Assembly (NCBI RefSeq): GCF_050948215.1
Contig: NW_027488834.1
Location: forward strand, 62,001 to 126,000
Reading direction: 5' to 3'
DNA from: Halictus rubicundus
Lineage: Eukaryota > Arthropoda > Insecta > Hymenoptera > Halictidae
Length of the DNA: 64,000 nucleotides
Below the pieces are notes generated by a model. That model worked only from the letters and a program-made list of their open reading frames with translations, did no database searches and was not told the origin of the DNA. Of the stretch, positions 39,065 to 53,217 are shown piece by piece. How positions within the stretch are numbered: the first letter of the stretch is position 1; the number at the start of each line of letters is the position of its first letter. The position numbers and the translations under genes are program-made.

Positions 39065-41699
39065 ATAGGATAGGATAGAGGATAGGCTAGGATAGAGGAT
39101 AGGATAGGATAGAGGATAGGATAGGATAGAGGACAGGATAGGAGAGAAGGATAGAGGATAGGATAGGATAGAGGATAGGATAGGATAGAGGATAGGATAG
39201 GATAGAGGATAGGATAGGATAGAGGATAGTATAGGATAGAGGATAGGATAGACGATAGGATAGGATAGAGCATAGGATAGGATAGAGGATAGGATAGGAT
39301 AGAGGATAGAGGATAGAGGATAGGATAGGATAGAGGATAGGATAGGATAGAGGATAGGATAGGATAGAGGATAGGATAGGATAGGATAGAGGATAGGATT
39401 GGATAGAGGATAGGATAGGATAGAGGATATGATAGGATAGATGATAGGATAGGATAGAGGATAGGATAGGATAGAGGATAGGCTGGATAGAGGATAGGAT
39501 AGGATAGAGGATAGGATAGGAGAGAGGATAGGATAGGATAGGATAGAGGATAGGATAGGATAGAGGATAGGATAGAGGATAGGATAGGATAGAGGATAGG
39601 ATAGGATAGGATAGAGGATAGGATAGGATAGAGGATAGGATAGGATAGAGGGTAGGATAGGATAGAGGATAGGATAGGATAGAGGATAGGATAGGATAGA
39701 GGATAGGATAGGATAGAGGATAGGATAGGATAGAGGATAGGATAGGATAGAGGATAGGATAGGATAGAGGATAGGATAGGATAGAGGATAGGATAGGATA
39801 GAGGATAGGATAGGGTAGAGGATACGATAGGATAGAGGATAGGATAGGGGATTTGATAGGATAGATGATAGGGTATGATAGTGGATAGGATAGAGGATAG
39901 GATAGACGATAGGATAGACGATAGGATAGGATAGAGGATAGGATAGGATAGAGGATAGGATAGGATAGAGGATAGGATAGGATAGAGGATAGGATAGGAT
40001 AGAGGATAGGATAGGATAGAGGATAGGATAGGATAGAGGATAGGATAGGATAGAGGATAGGATAGGATAGAGGATAGGATAGGATAGAGGATAGGATAGG
40101 ATAGGATAGAGGATAGGATAGGATAGAGGATAGGATAGGATAGAGGATAGGATAGGATAGAGGATAGGATAGGATAGAGGATAGGATAGGATAGAGAATA
40201 GGATAGGATAGAGGATAGGATAGGATACTGGATAGGATAGGATAGAGGATTGGATAGGATAGAGGATAGATGATAGGATAAGATAGAGGATTGGATAGGA
40301 TACAGGATAGGATAGGATAGAGGATAGGATAGGGGATAGGATAGAGGATAGAGGATAGGATAGGATAGAGGATAGGATATTATAGAGGATAGGATAGGAT
40401 AGAGGATAGGATAGGATAGAGGACAGGATAGGATAGAGGATAGAGGATAGGATAGGATAGAGGATAGGATAGGATAGAGGATAGGATAGGATAGAGGATA
40501 GGATAGGATAGAGGATAGGATAGACGATAGGATAGGATAGAGCATAGGATAGGATAGAGGATAGGATAGGATAGAGGATAGGATAGTATAGACGATAGGA
40601 TAGGATAGAGGATAGGATAGGATAGAGGATAGAGGATAGAGGATAGGATAGGATAGAGGATAGGATAGGATAGAGGATAGGATTGGATAGAGGATAGGAT
40701 AGGATAGAGGATATGATAGGATAGATGATAGGATAGGATAGAGGATAGGATAGGATAGAGGATAGGTTAGGATAGAGGATAGGATAGTATAGACGATAGG
40801 ATAGGATAGAGGATAGGATAGGATAGAGGATAGAGGATAGGATAGGATAGAGGATAGGATAGGATAGAGGATAGGATAGGATAGAGGATAGGATAGGATA
40901 GAGGATAGGATAGGATAGAGGATAGGATAGGATAGAGGATAGGATAGGATAGAGGATAGGATAGGATAGAGGATAGGATAGGATAGAGGATAGGATAGGA
41001 TAGAGGATAGGATAGGATAGAGGATAGGATAGGATAGAGGATAGGATAGACGATAGGATAGGATAGAGCATAGGATAGGATAGAGGATAGGATAGGATAG
41101 AGGATAGGATAGGATAGAGGATAGTATAGGATAGAGGATAGGCTAGGATAAAGGATTGGATAATATAGAGGATAGGATAGGATAGAGGATAGAATAGGAT
41201 AGAGGATAGGATAGGATAGAGGATAGGATAGGATATAGGATAGGATAGGATAGAGGATAGGATAGGATAGAGGATAGGATAGGGGATTTGATAGGATAGA
41301 GGATAGGATAGTATAGAGGATAGGATAGGATAGAGGATAGGATAGGGGATTTGATAGGATAGAGGATAGGATAGGATAGAGGATAGGACAGGGGATTTGA
41401 TAGGATAGAGGATAGGATAGGATAGAGGATTGGATAGGATAGAGGATAGGATAGGATAGAGGATAGGATAGGATAGAGGATAGTATAGGATAGAGGATAG
41501 GATAGGATTTAGGATAGGATAGGATAGAGGATAGGATAGGATAGAGGATAGGATAGGGGATTTGATAGGATAGAGTATAGGATAGGATAGAAGATAGGAT
41601 AGGGTAGAGGATACGATAGGATAGAGGATAGGATAGGGGTTTTGATAGGATAGATGATAGGGTAGTATAGTGGATAGGATAGGATAGAGGATAGGATAG

Positions 41700-41874
41700 G
41701 ATACAGGATAGGATAGGGGATTTGATAGGATAGAGAATAGGATAGGATAGAACATAGGATAGGGTAGAGGATACGATAGGATAGAGGATAGGATAGGGGA
41801 TTTGATAGGATAGATGATAGGGTATGATAGTGGATAGGATAGAGGATAGGATAGACGATAGGATAGACGATAGG
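41700..41874 (+). repeat. M2 module, copy 8
   Basis: Exact +3,232 bp counterpart of copy 7. Confidence 0.88.
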
Positions 41875-42207
41875 ATAAGATAGAGGATAGGATAGGATAG
41901 AGGATAGGATAGGATAGAGGATAGGATAGGATAGAGGATAGAGGATAGGATAGGATAGAGGATAGGATAGGATAGAGGATAAGATAGGATAGAGGATAGG
42001 ATAGGATAGAGGATAGGATAGGATAGAGGATAGGATAGGATAGAGGATAGGATAGGATAGAGGATAGGATAGGATAGAGGATAGGATAGGATGGAGGATA
42101 GGATAGGATAGAGGATAGGATAGGATAGAGGATAGTATAGGATAGAGGATAGGATAGGATAGAGGATAGGATAGGGGATTTGATAGGATGGAGTATAGGA
42201 TAGGATA

Positions 42208-42296
42208 GATGATATTATAGGATAGAGGATAGGATATGATAGAGTATACGATATTATAGTGGGTAGGATAGGATAGAGCATAGGTTAGGGGATTGG
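42208..42296 (+). repeat. 89-bp short island
   Basis: Exact +3,232 bp counterpart of 38,976. Confidence 0.88.
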
Positions 42297-44299
42297 ATAG
42301 GATAGGATAGAGGATAGGCTAGGATAGAGGATAGGATAGGATAGAGGATAGGATAGGATAGAGGACAGGATAGGAGAGAAGGATAGAGGATAGGATAGGA
42401 TAGAGGATAGGATAGGATAGAGGATAGGATAGGATAGAGGATAGGATAGGATAGAGGATAGTATAGGATAGAGGATAGGATAGACGATAGGATAGGATAG
42501 AGCATAGGATAGGATAGAGGATAGGATAGGATAGAGGATAGAGGATAGAGGATAGGATAGGATAGAGGATAGGATAGGATAGAGGATAGGATAGGATAGA
42601 GGATAGGATAGGATAGGATAGAGGATAGGATTGGATAGAGGATAGGATAGGATAGAGGATATGATAGGATAGATGATAGGATAGGATAGAGGATAGGATA
42701 GGATAGAGGATAGGCTGGATAGAGGATAGGATAGGATAGAGGATAGGATAGGAGAGAGGATAGGATAGGATAGGATAGAGGATAGGATAGGATAGAGGAT
42801 AGGATAGAGGATAGGATAGGATAGAGGATAGGATAGGATAGGATAGAGGATAGGATAGGATAGAGGATAGGATAGGATAGAGGATAGGATAGGATAGAGG
42901 ATAGGATAGGATAGAGGATAGGATAGGATAGAGGATAGGATAGGATAGAGGATAGGATAGGATAGAGGATAGGATAGGATAGAGGATAGGATAGGATAGA
43001 GGATAGGATAGGATAGAGGATAGGATAGGATAGAGGATAGGATAGGGTAGAGGATACGATAGGATAGAGGATAGGATAGGGGATTTGATAGGATAGATGA
43101 TAGGGTATGATAGTGGATAGGATAGAGGATAGGATAGACGATAGGATAGACGATAGGATAGGATAGAGGATAGGATAGGATAGAGGATAGGATAGGATAG
43201 AGGATAGGATAGGATAGAGGATAGGATAGGATAGAGGATAGGATAGGATAGAGGATAGGATAGGATAGAGGATAGGATAGGATAGAGGATAGGATAGGAT
43301 AGAGGATAGGATAGGATAGAGGATAGGATAGGATAGGATAGAGGATAGGATAGGATAGAGGATAGGATAGGATAGAGGATAGGATAGGATAGAGGATAGG
43401 ATAGGATAGAGGATAGGATAGGATAGAGAATAGGATAGGATAGAGGATAGGATAGGATACTGGATAGGATAGGATAGAGGATTGGATAGGATAGAGGATA
43501 GATGATAGGATAAGATAGAGGATTGGATAGGATACAGGATAGGATAGGATAGAGGATAGGATAGGGGATTTGATAGGATAGAGGATAGGATAGGATAGAA
43601 GATTTCATAGGATAGAGGATAGGATAGGATAGAGGATAGGATAGGATAGAGGATAGGATAGGATAGAGGATAGGATAGGATAGGATAGAGGATAGGATAG
43701 GATAGACTATAGGATAGGATAGAGGATAGGATAGGATAGATGATAGGATAGGATAGAGGATAGGATAGACGATAGGATAGGATAGAGGATAGGATAGGAT
43801 AGAGGATAGGGTAGTATAGAGGATAGGATAGGATAGAGGATAGGATAGGATAGAGGATAGGATAGGATAGAGGATAGAGGATAGGATAGGATAGAGGATA
43901 TGATATTATAGAGGATAGGATAGGATAGAGGATAGGATAGGATAGAGGACAGGATAGGATAGAGGATAGAGGATAGGATAGGATAGAGGATAGGATAGGA
44001 TAGAGGATAGGATAGGATAGAGGATAGGATAGGATAGAGGATAGGATAGGATAGAGGATAGGATAGGATAGAGGATACTATAGGATAGAGGATAGGATAG
44101 GATATAGGATAGGATAGGATAGAGGATAGGATAGGATAGAGGATAGGATAGGGGATTTGATAGGATAGATTATAGGACAGGATAGAAGATAGGATAGGGT
44201 AGAGGATACGATAGGATAGAGGATAGGATAGGGGTTTTGATAGGATAGATGATAGGGTAGGATAGTGGATAGGATAGAGGATAGGATAGAAGATAGGAT

Positions 44300-44424
44300 A
44301 GAGAATAGGTTAGGATAGAGAGTAGGAACGGATAGATGATATTACGAGGATAGAGGATAGGATACGATAGAGTATACGATATTATAGAGGGTAGGATAGG
44401 ATAGAGCATAGGATAGGTGATTGG
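44300..44424 (+). repeat. 125-bp island, subfamily B
   Basis: First B copy: ATTACGAGG for ATTATAGG (+1 bp), GAGGGTAGG for GTGGGTAGG, tail CATAGGATAGGTGATTGG. Private GATACGATAGAG. Confidence 0.9.
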
Positions 44425-47382
44425 ATAGGATAGGATAGAAGATAGGATAGGATACAGGATAGGATAGGGTAGAGGATAGGATAGGATAGAGGATAGGACA
44501 GGGGATTTGATAGGATAGAGTATATGATAGGATAGAGGATTGGATAGGATAGAGGATAGGATAGGATAGAGGATAGGATAGGATAGAGGATAGTATAGGA
44601 TAGAGGATAGGATAGGATATAGGATAGGATAGGATAGAGGATAGGATAGGATAGAGGATAGGATAGGATAGAGGATAGGATAGGATACAGAATAGGATAG
44701 GGGATTTGATAGGATAGAGGATAGGATAGGATAGAAGATAGGATAGGGTAGAGGACACGATAGGATAGAGGATAGGATAGGGGATTTGATAGGATAGATG
44801 ATAGGATAGGATAGTGGATAGGATAGAGGATAGGATAGACGATAAGATAGACGATAGGATAGGATAGAGGATAGGATAGGATAGAAGATAGGATAGGATA
44901 GAGGATAGGATAGGATAGAGGATAGGATAGGATAGAGGATAGGATAGGATAGAGGATAGGATAGGATAGGATAGGATAGGATAGAGGATAGGATAGGATA
45001 GAGGATAGGATAGACGATAGGATAGGATAGAGCATAGGATAGGATAGAGGATAGGATAGGATAGAGGATAGGATAGTATAGACGATAGGATAGGATAGAG
45101 GATAGGATAGGATAGAGGATAGAGGATAGGATAGGATAGAGGATAGGATAGGATAGAGGATAGGATAGGATAGAGGATAGGATAGGATAGAGGATAGGAT
45201 TGGATAGAGGATAGGATAGGATAGAGAATAGGATAGGATAGAGGATAGGATAGGATAGTGGATAGGATAGGATAGAGGATTGGATAGGATAGAGGATAGA
45301 TGATAGGATAAGATAGAGGATTGGATAGGATACAGGATAGAATAGGATAGAGGATAGGATAGGTGATTTGATAGGATAGAGGATAGGATAGGATAGAAGA
45401 TTGGATAGGATAGAGGATAGGATAGCATAGAGGATAGGATAGGATAGAGGATAGGATAGGATAGACTATAGGATAGGTTAGAGGATAGGATAGGATAGAG
45501 GATAGGATAGTATACAGGATAGGATAGGATAGAGGATAGGATAGGATAGAGGATAGGATAGGATAGAGGATGGGATAGGATACAGGATAGGATAGGGGAT
45601 TTGATAGGATAGAGGATAGGATAGGATAGAAGATAGGATAGGGTAGAGGACACGATAGGATAGAGGATAGGATAGGGGATTTGATAGGATAGATGATAGG
45701 GTATGATAGTGGATAGGATAGAGGATAGGATAGACGATAAGATAGACGATAGGATAGGATAGAGGATAGGATAGGATAGAAGATAGGATAGGATAGAGGA
45801 TAGGATAGGATAGAGGATAGGATAGGATAGAGGATAGGATAGGATAGAGGATAGGATTGACGATAGGATAGGATAGGATAGAGGATAGGATAGGATAGAG
45901 GATAGGATAGACGATAGGATAGGATAGAGCATAGGATAGGATAGAGGATAGGATAGGATAGAGGATAGGATAGTATAGAGGATAGGATAGGATAGAGGAT
46001 AGGATAGGATAGAGGATAGGATAGGATAGAGGATAGAGGATAGGATAGGATAGAGGATAGGATAGGATAGATGATAGGAGAGGATAGAGGATAGGATAGA
46101 CGATAGGATAGGATAGAGCATAGGATAGGATAGAGGATAGGATAGGATAGAGGACAGGATAGGATAGAGGATTGGATAGGATACAGGAAAGGATAGGATT
46201 GAGGATATATGATAGGATAGGATAGAGGATTGGATAGGATAGAGGATAGGATAGGATAGTGGATAGGATGGTATAGACGATAGGATAGGATAGAGGATAG
46301 GATAGGATAGAGGATTGAGGATAGGATAGGATAGAGGATAGGATAGGATAGAGGATAGGATAGGATAGAGGATAGGATAGGATAGAGGATAGAGGATAGG
46401 ATAGGATATAGGATAGGATAGGATAGAGGATAGTATAGGATAGAGGATAGGATAGGATAGAGGATAGAATAGGATAGAGGATAGGATAGGATAGAGGATA
46501 GGATAGGATAGGATAGTGGATAGGATAGGATAGAGGATAGGATAGGATAGAGGATAGGATAGGATACAGGATAGGATGGGGGATTTGATAGGATAGAGGA
46601 TAGGATAGTATAGAGGATAGGATAGGATAGAGGATAGGATAGGGGATTTGATAGGATAGAGGATAGGATAGGATAGAGGATAGGATAGGATAGAGGCTAG
46701 GATAGGATAGAGGATAGGTTAGGATAGAGGATAGGATAGGATAGAGGATAGGATAGACGATAGGATAGGATAGAGCATAGGATAGGTGATTGGATAGGAT
46801 AGGATAGAAGATAGGATAGGATAGAGGATAGGATAGGATAGAGGATAGGGTAGGATAGAGGATAGGACAGGGGATTTGATAGGATAGAGGATAGGATAGG
46901 ATAGAGGATTGGATAGGATAGAGGATAGGATAGGATAGAGGATAGGATAGGATAGAGGATAGTATAGGATAGAGGATAGGATAGGATATAGGATAGGATA
47001 GGATAGAGGATAGGATAGGATAGAGGATAGGATAGGGGATTTGATAGGATAGAGTATAGGATAGGATAGAAGATAGGATAGGGTAGAGGATACGATAGGA
47101 TAGAGGATAGGATAGGGGTTTTGATAGGATAGATGATAGGGTAGGATAGTGGATATGATAGAGGATAGGATAGACGATAGGATAGACGATAGGATAGGAT
47201 AGAGGATAGGATAGGATAGGGGATAGGATAGGATAGAGGATAGGATAGGATAGAGGATAGGATAGGGGATTTGATTGGATAGAGGATAGGATAGGATAGA
47301 AGATAGGATAGGATAGAGGATACGACAGGATAGAGGATAGGATAGGATAGAGGATAGGATAGGATAGAGGATAGGATAGGAT

Positions 47383-47438
47383 AGAGTATACGATATTATA
47401 GTGGGTAGGATAGGATAGAGCATAGGTTAGGGGATTGG
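47383..47438 (+). repeat. Island A, 3' fragment (56 bp)
   Basis: AGAGTATACGATATTATAG through the GAGCATAGGTTAGGGG tail; the 5' part is replaced by monomers. Confidence 0.85.
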
Positions 47439-48206
47439 ATAGGATAGGATAGAGGATAGGATAGCATAGAGGATATTATAGGATAGAGGATATGATAGGA
47501 TAGAGGATAGGATAGGATAGAGGATTGGATAGGATAGAGGATAGGATAGACGATAGGATAGAGGATAGGATAGGATAGAGGGTAGGATAGGATAGAGGAT
47601 AGGATAGGATAGAGGATAGGATAGGATAGAGGATAGGATAGGATAGAGGAAAGGATAGGATAGAGGATAGGATGGGATAGAGGATAGGATCGGATAGAGG
47701 ATAGAGGATCGGATAGGATAGAGGATAGGATAGGATAGAGGATAGGATAGGATAGAGAATAGGATAGGATAGAGGATAGGATAGGATAGTGGATAGGATG
47801 GGATAGAGGATTGGATAGGATAGAGGATAGATGATAGGATAAGATAGAGGATTGGATAGGATACAGGATAGGATAGGATAGAGGATAGGATAGGGGATTT
47901 GATAGGATAGAGGATAGGATAGGATAGAAGATTGGATAGGATAGAGGATAGGATAGGATAGAGGATAGGATAGGATAGAGGATAGGATAGGATAGACTAT
48001 AGGATAGGTTAGAGGATAGGATAGGATAGATGATAGGATGGGGTAGAGGATAGGATAGACGATAGGATAGGATAGAGCATAGGATAGGATAGAGGATAGG
48101 ATAGGATAGAGGATAGGATAGGATAGAGGATAGAGGATAGGATAGGATAGAGGATAGGATAGGATAGATGATAGGATAGGATAGAGGATAGGATGGACGA
48201 TAAGAT

Positions 48207-48331
48207 AGAGAATAGGTTAGGATAGAGAGTAGGAACGGATAGATGATATTACGAGGATAGAGGATAGGATATGATAGAGTATACGATATTATAGAGGGTA
48301 GGATAGGATAGAGCATAGGATAGGTGATTGG
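48207..48331 (+). repeat. 125-bp island, B
   Basis: Preceded by GGACGATAAGAT; counterpart at 50,365 (+2,158). Confidence 0.9.
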
Positions 48332-48602
48332 ATAGGATAGGATAGAAGATAGGATAGGATAGAGGATAGGATAGGGGATTTGATAGGATAGAGGATAGGA
48401 TAGGATAGAAGATAGGATAGGATAGAGGATACGACAGGATAGAGGATAGGATAGGGGATTTGATAGGATAGATGATAGGGTAGGATAGAAGATAGGATAG
48501 GATAGAGGATACGACAGGATAGAGGATAGGATAGGGGATTTGATAGGATAGATGATAGGGTAGGATAGAGGATAGGATAGAGGATAGGATAGACGATAAG
48601 AT

Positions 48603-48727
48603 AGAGAATAGGTTAGGATAGAGAGTAGGAACGGATAGATGATATTACGAGGATAGAGGATAGGATATGATAGAGTATACGATATTATAGAGGGTAGGAT
48701 AGGATAGAGCATAGGATAGGTGATTGG
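48603..48727 (+). repeat. 125-bp island, B
   Basis: Counterpart at 50,761 (+2,158). Confidence 0.9.
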
Positions 48728-49968
48728 ATAGGATAGGATAGAAGATAGGATAGGATAGAGGATAGGATAGGATAGAGGATAGGATAGGATAGAGGATAGG
48801 ACAGGGGATTTGATAGGATTGAGGATAGGATAGGATAGAGGATAGGATAGACGATAGGATAGGATAGAGCATAGGATAGGATAGAGGATAGGATAGGATA
48901 GAGGATAGGATAGTATAGAGGATAGGATAGGATAGAGGATAGGATAGGATAGAGGATAGGATAGGATAGAGGATAGAGGATAGGATAGGATAGAGGATAG
49001 GATAGGATAGATGATAGGATAGGATAGAGGATAGGATAGGATAGAGCATAGGATAGGATAGAGGATAGGATAGGATAGAGGACAGGATAGGATAGAGGAT
49101 TGGATAGGATACAGGAAAGGATAGGATTGAGGATAGATGATAGTATAGGATAGAGGATTGGATAGGATAGAGGATAGGATAGGATAGAGGATAGGATAGT
49201 ATAGACGATAGGATAGGATAGAGGATAGGATAGGATAGAGGATAGGATAGGATAGAGGATAGAATAGGATAGAGGATAGGATAGGATAGAGGATAGGATA
49301 GGATAGGATAAAGGATAGGATAGGATAGAGGATAGGATAGGATAGAGGATAGGATAGGATGCAGGATAGGATAGGGGATTTGATAGGATAGTGGATAGGA
49401 TAGGATAGAGGATTGGATAGGATACAGGATAGGATAGGATAGAGGATAGGATAGGGGATTTGATAGGATAGAGGATAGGATAGGATAGAAGATTGGATAG
49501 GATAGAGGATAGGATAGGATAGAGGATAGGATAGGATAGAGGATAGGATAGGATAGACTATAGGATAGGTTAGAGGATAGGATAGGATAGATGATAGGAT
49601 AGGGTAGAGGATAGGATAGACGATAGGATAGGATAGAGCATAGGATAGGATAGAGGATAGGATAGGATAGAGGATAGGATAGGATAGAGGATAGAGGATA
49701 GGATAGGATAGAGGATAGGATAGGATAGATGATAGGATAGGATAGAGGATAGGATAGACGATAGGATAGGATAGAGCATAGGATAGGATAGAGGATAGTA
49801 TAGGATAGAGGACAGGATAGGGGATTTGATAGGATAGAGGATAGGATAGGATAGAAGATAGGATAGGATAGAGGATACGACAGGATAGAGGATAGGATAG
49901 GGGATTTGATAGGATAGATGATAGGGTAGGATAGAGGATAGGATAGAGGATAGGATAGACGATAAGAT

Positions 49969-50093
49969 AGAGAATAGGTTAGGATAGAGAGTAGGAACGG
50001 ATAGATGATATTACGAGGATAGAGGATAGGATATGAAGGAGTATACGATATTATAGAGGGTAGGATAGGATAGAGCATCGGATAGGTGATTGG
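49969..50093 (+). repeat. 125-bp island, B, TATGAAGG form
   Basis: TATGAAGGAGTATACG for TATGATAGAGTATACG; private GAGCATCGG. Confidence 0.9.
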
Positions 50094-50364
50094 ATAGGAT
50101 AGGATAGAAGATAGGATAGGATAGAGGATAGGATAGGATAGAGGATAGGATAGGATAGAGGATAGGACAGGGGATTTGATAGGATTGAGGATAGGATAGG
50201 ATAGAGGATAGGATAGACGATAGGATAGGATAGAGCATAGGATAGGATAGAGGATAGGATAGGATAGAGGATAGGATAGGATAGAGGATAGAGGATAGGA
50301 TAGGATAGAGGATAGGATAGGATAGATGATAGGATAGGATAGAGGATAGGATGGACGATAAGAT

Positions 50365-50489
50365 AGAGAATAGGTTAGGATAGAGAGTAGGAACGGATAG
50401 ATGATATTACGAGGATAGAGGATAGGATATGATAGAGTATACGATATTATAGAGGGTAGGATAGGATAGAGCATAGGATAGGTGATTGG
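50365..50489 (+). repeat. 125-bp island, B
   Basis: Copy of 48,207. Confidence 0.9.
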
Positions 50490-50760
50490 ATAGGATAGGA
50501 TAGAAGATAGGATAGGATAGAGGATAGGATAGGGGATTTGATAGGATAGAGGATAGGATAGGATAGAAGATAGGATAGGATAGAGGATACGACAGGATAG
50601 AGGATAGGATAGGGGATTTGATAGGATAGATGATAGGGTAGGATAGAAGATAGGATAGGATAGAGGATACGACAGGATAGAGGATAGGATAGGGGATTTG
50701 ATAGGATAGATGATAGGGTAGGATAGAGGATAGGATAGAGGATAGGATAGACGATAAGAT

Positions 50761-50885
50761 AGAGAATAGGTTAGGATAGAGAGTAGGAACGGATAGATGA
50801 TATTACGAGGATAGAGGATAGGATATGATAGAGTATACGATATTATAGAGGGTAGGATAGGATAGAGCATAGGATAGGTGATTGG
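50761..50885 (+). repeat. 125-bp island, B
   Basis: Copy of 48,603. Confidence 0.9.
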
Positions 50886-52167
50886 ATAGGATAGGATAGA
50901 AGATAGGATAGGATAGAGGATAGGATAGGATAGAGGATAGGATAGGATAGAGGATAGGACAGGGGATTTGATAGGATTGAGGATAGGATAGGATAGAGGA
51001 TAGGATAGACGATAGGATAGGATAGAGCATAGGATAGGATAGAGGATATAATAGGATAGAGGATAGGATAGTATAGAGGATAGGATAGGATAGAGGATAG
51101 GATAGGATAGAGGATAGGATAGGATAGAGGATAGAGGATAGGATAGGATAGAGGATAGGATAGGATAGATGATAGGATAGGATAGAGGATAGGATAGGAT
51201 AGAGCATAGGATAGGATAGAGGATAGGATAGGATAGAGGACAGGATAGGATAGAGGATTGGATAGGATACAGGAAAGGATAGGATTGAGGATAGATGATA
51301 GTATAGGATAGAGGATTGGATAGGATAGAGGATAGGATAGGATAGAGGATAGGATAGTATAGACGATAGGATAGGATAGAGGATAGGATAGGATAGAGGA
51401 TAGGATAGGATAGAGGATAGAATAGGATAGAGGATAGGATAGGATAGAGGATAGGATAGGATAGGATAAAGGATAGGATAGGATAGAGGATAGGATAGGA
51501 TAGAGGATAGGATAGGATACAGGATAGGATAGGGGATTTGATAGGATAGTGGATAGGATAGGATAGAGGATTGGATAGGATAGAGGATAGATGATAGGAT
51601 AAGATAGAGGATTGGATAGGATACAGGATAGGATAGGATAGAGGATAGGATAGGGGATTTGATAGGATAGAGGATAGGATAGGATAGAAGATTGGATAGG
51701 ATAGAGGATAGGATAGGATAGAGGATAGGATAGGATAGAGGATAGGATAGGATAGACTATAGGATAGGTTAGAGGATAGGATAGGATAGATGATAGGATA
51801 GGGTAGAGGATAGGATAGACGATAGGATAGGATAGAGTATAGGATAGGATAGAGGATAGGATAGGATAGAGGATAGGATAGGATAGAGGATAGAGGATAG
51901 GATAGGATAGAGGATAGGATAGGATAGATGATAGGATAGGATAGAGGATAGGATAGACGATAGGATAGGATAGAGCATAGGATAGGATAGAGGATAGTAT
52001 AGGATAGAGGACAGGATAGGGGATTTGATAGGATAGAGGATAGGATAGGATAGAAGATAGGATAGGATAGAGGATACGACAGGATAGAGGATAGGATAGG
52101 GGATTTGATAGGATAGATGATACGGTAGGATAGAGGATAGGATAGAGGATAGGATAGACGATAAGAT

Positions 52168-52292
52168 AGAGAATAGGTTAGGATAGAGAGTAGGAACGGA
52201 TAGATGATATTACGAGGATAGAGGATAGGATATGAAGGAGTATACGATATTATAGAGGGTAGGATAGGATAGAGCATAGGATAGGTGATTGG
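52168..52292 (+). repeat. 125-bp island, B, TATGAAGG form
   Basis: Copy of 49,969 at +2,199 bp, without the CATCGG change. Confidence 0.9.
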
Positions 52293-53217
52293 ATAGGATA
52301 GGATAGAAGATAGGATAGGATAGAGGATAGGATAGGATAGAGGATAGGATAGGATAGAGGATAGGACAGGGGATTTGATAGGATTGAGGATAGGATAGGA
52401 TAGAGGATAGGATAGACGATAGGATAGGATAGAGCATAGGATAGGATAGAGGATAGGATAGGATAGAGGATAGGATAGTATAGAGGATAGGATAGGATAG
52501 AGGATAGGATATGATAGAGGATAGGATAGGATAGAGGATAGAGGATAGAGGATAGGATAGGATAGAGGATAGGATAGGATAGATGATAGGATAGGATAGA
52601 GGATAGGATAGACGATAGGATAGGATAGAGCATAGGATAGGATAGAGGATAGGATAGGATAGAGGACAGGATAGGATAGAGGATTGGATAGGATACAGGA
52701 AAGGATAGGATTGAGGATAGATGATAGTATAGGATAGAGGATTGGATAGGATAGAGGATAGGATAGGATAGAGGATAGGATAGTATAGACGATAGGATAG
52801 GATAGAGGATAGGATAGGATAGAGGATAGAGGATAGGATAGGATAGAGGATAGGATAGGATAGAGGATAGGATAGGATAGAGGATAGGATAGGATAGAGG
52901 ATAGGATAGGATAGAGGATAGGATAGGATAGAGGATAGAGGATAGGATAGGATATAGGATAGGATAGGATAGAGGATAGGATAGGATAGAGGATAGGATA
53001 GGATAGAGGATAGAATAGGATAGAGGATAGGATAGGATAGAGGATAGGATAGGATAGAGGATAGGATAGGGGATTTGATAGGATAGAGGATAGGATAGGA
53101 TAGAAGATAGGATAGGATAGAGGATACGACAGGATAGAGGATAGGATAGGGGATTTGATAGGATAGATGATAGGGTAGGATAGAGGATAGGATAGAGGAT
53201 AGGATAGAGGATAAGAT

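Larger units (their letters stand above)
37105..40336 (+). repeat. 3,232-bp tandem duplication, copy 1
   Basis: Marker comparison gives a constant offset of 3,232 bp to copy 2. Paired positions include GGCTAGGATAAAGG at 37,911/41,143, GAACAT at 38,518/41,750, the short island at 38,976/42,208, GGCTGGATAG at 39,483/42,715 and ATACTGG at 40,228/43,460. At least one substitution separates the copies (37,535 versus 40,767). Boundaries are good to a few tens of bases. Confidence 0.9.
40337..43568 (+). repeat. 3,232-bp tandem duplication, copy 2
   Basis: Directly abuts copy 1. It ends where GGGGATTTG at 43,563 replaces the GGGGATAGG seen at 40,331. The constant offset across more than 3 kb means no net indel separates the two copies, which suggests a recent event. 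Confidence 0.9.
43569..48060 (+). repeat. HOR domain 8: mixed monomers before the B-island block
   Basis: Ordinary 17-bp monomers with GGATTTGATAGG, GGGTAGG and GACGATAAG variants. Contains the first subfamily-B island (44,300) and a 56-bp island fragment (47,383). The section around 47,383-48,000, with GCATAGAGG and GGATCGG markers, resembles 58,440-58,900 (GCATAGAGG at 47,464 and 58,481). No gene-like sequence was seen. Confidence 0.7.
48060..50225 (+). repeat. 2.16-kb tandem duplication, copy 1
   Basis: Markers match copy 2 at an offset of 2,158 bp (GGACGATAAG at 48,195/50,353; the CAT at 48,710-48,712/50,868-50,870; AGGAAAGG at 49,113/51,271), then at 2,199 bp (TATGAAGGAG at 50,032/52,231). 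The 41-bp change occurs at about 49,405, where this copy lacks a segment lying between two GGATTGGATAGG repeats. Confidence 0.9.
50226..52440 (+). repeat. 2.16-kb tandem duplication, copy 2 (41 bp longer)
   Basis: Contains the 41-bp segment at about 51,566-51,606 (GGATTGG through GATGATAGG and GATAAGATAGA) that is missing from copy 1. The match ends near 52,440, where GTATAGAGG appears in place of canonical monomers. Confidence 0.88.

Noticed and set aside
37105..43568. Assembly duplication as the sole explanation of the 3,232-bp repeat
   Set aside because: Not fully excluded. However, a substitution between copies and many other HORs of different sizes in the window make a real duplication more likely; read evidence is needed to decide.
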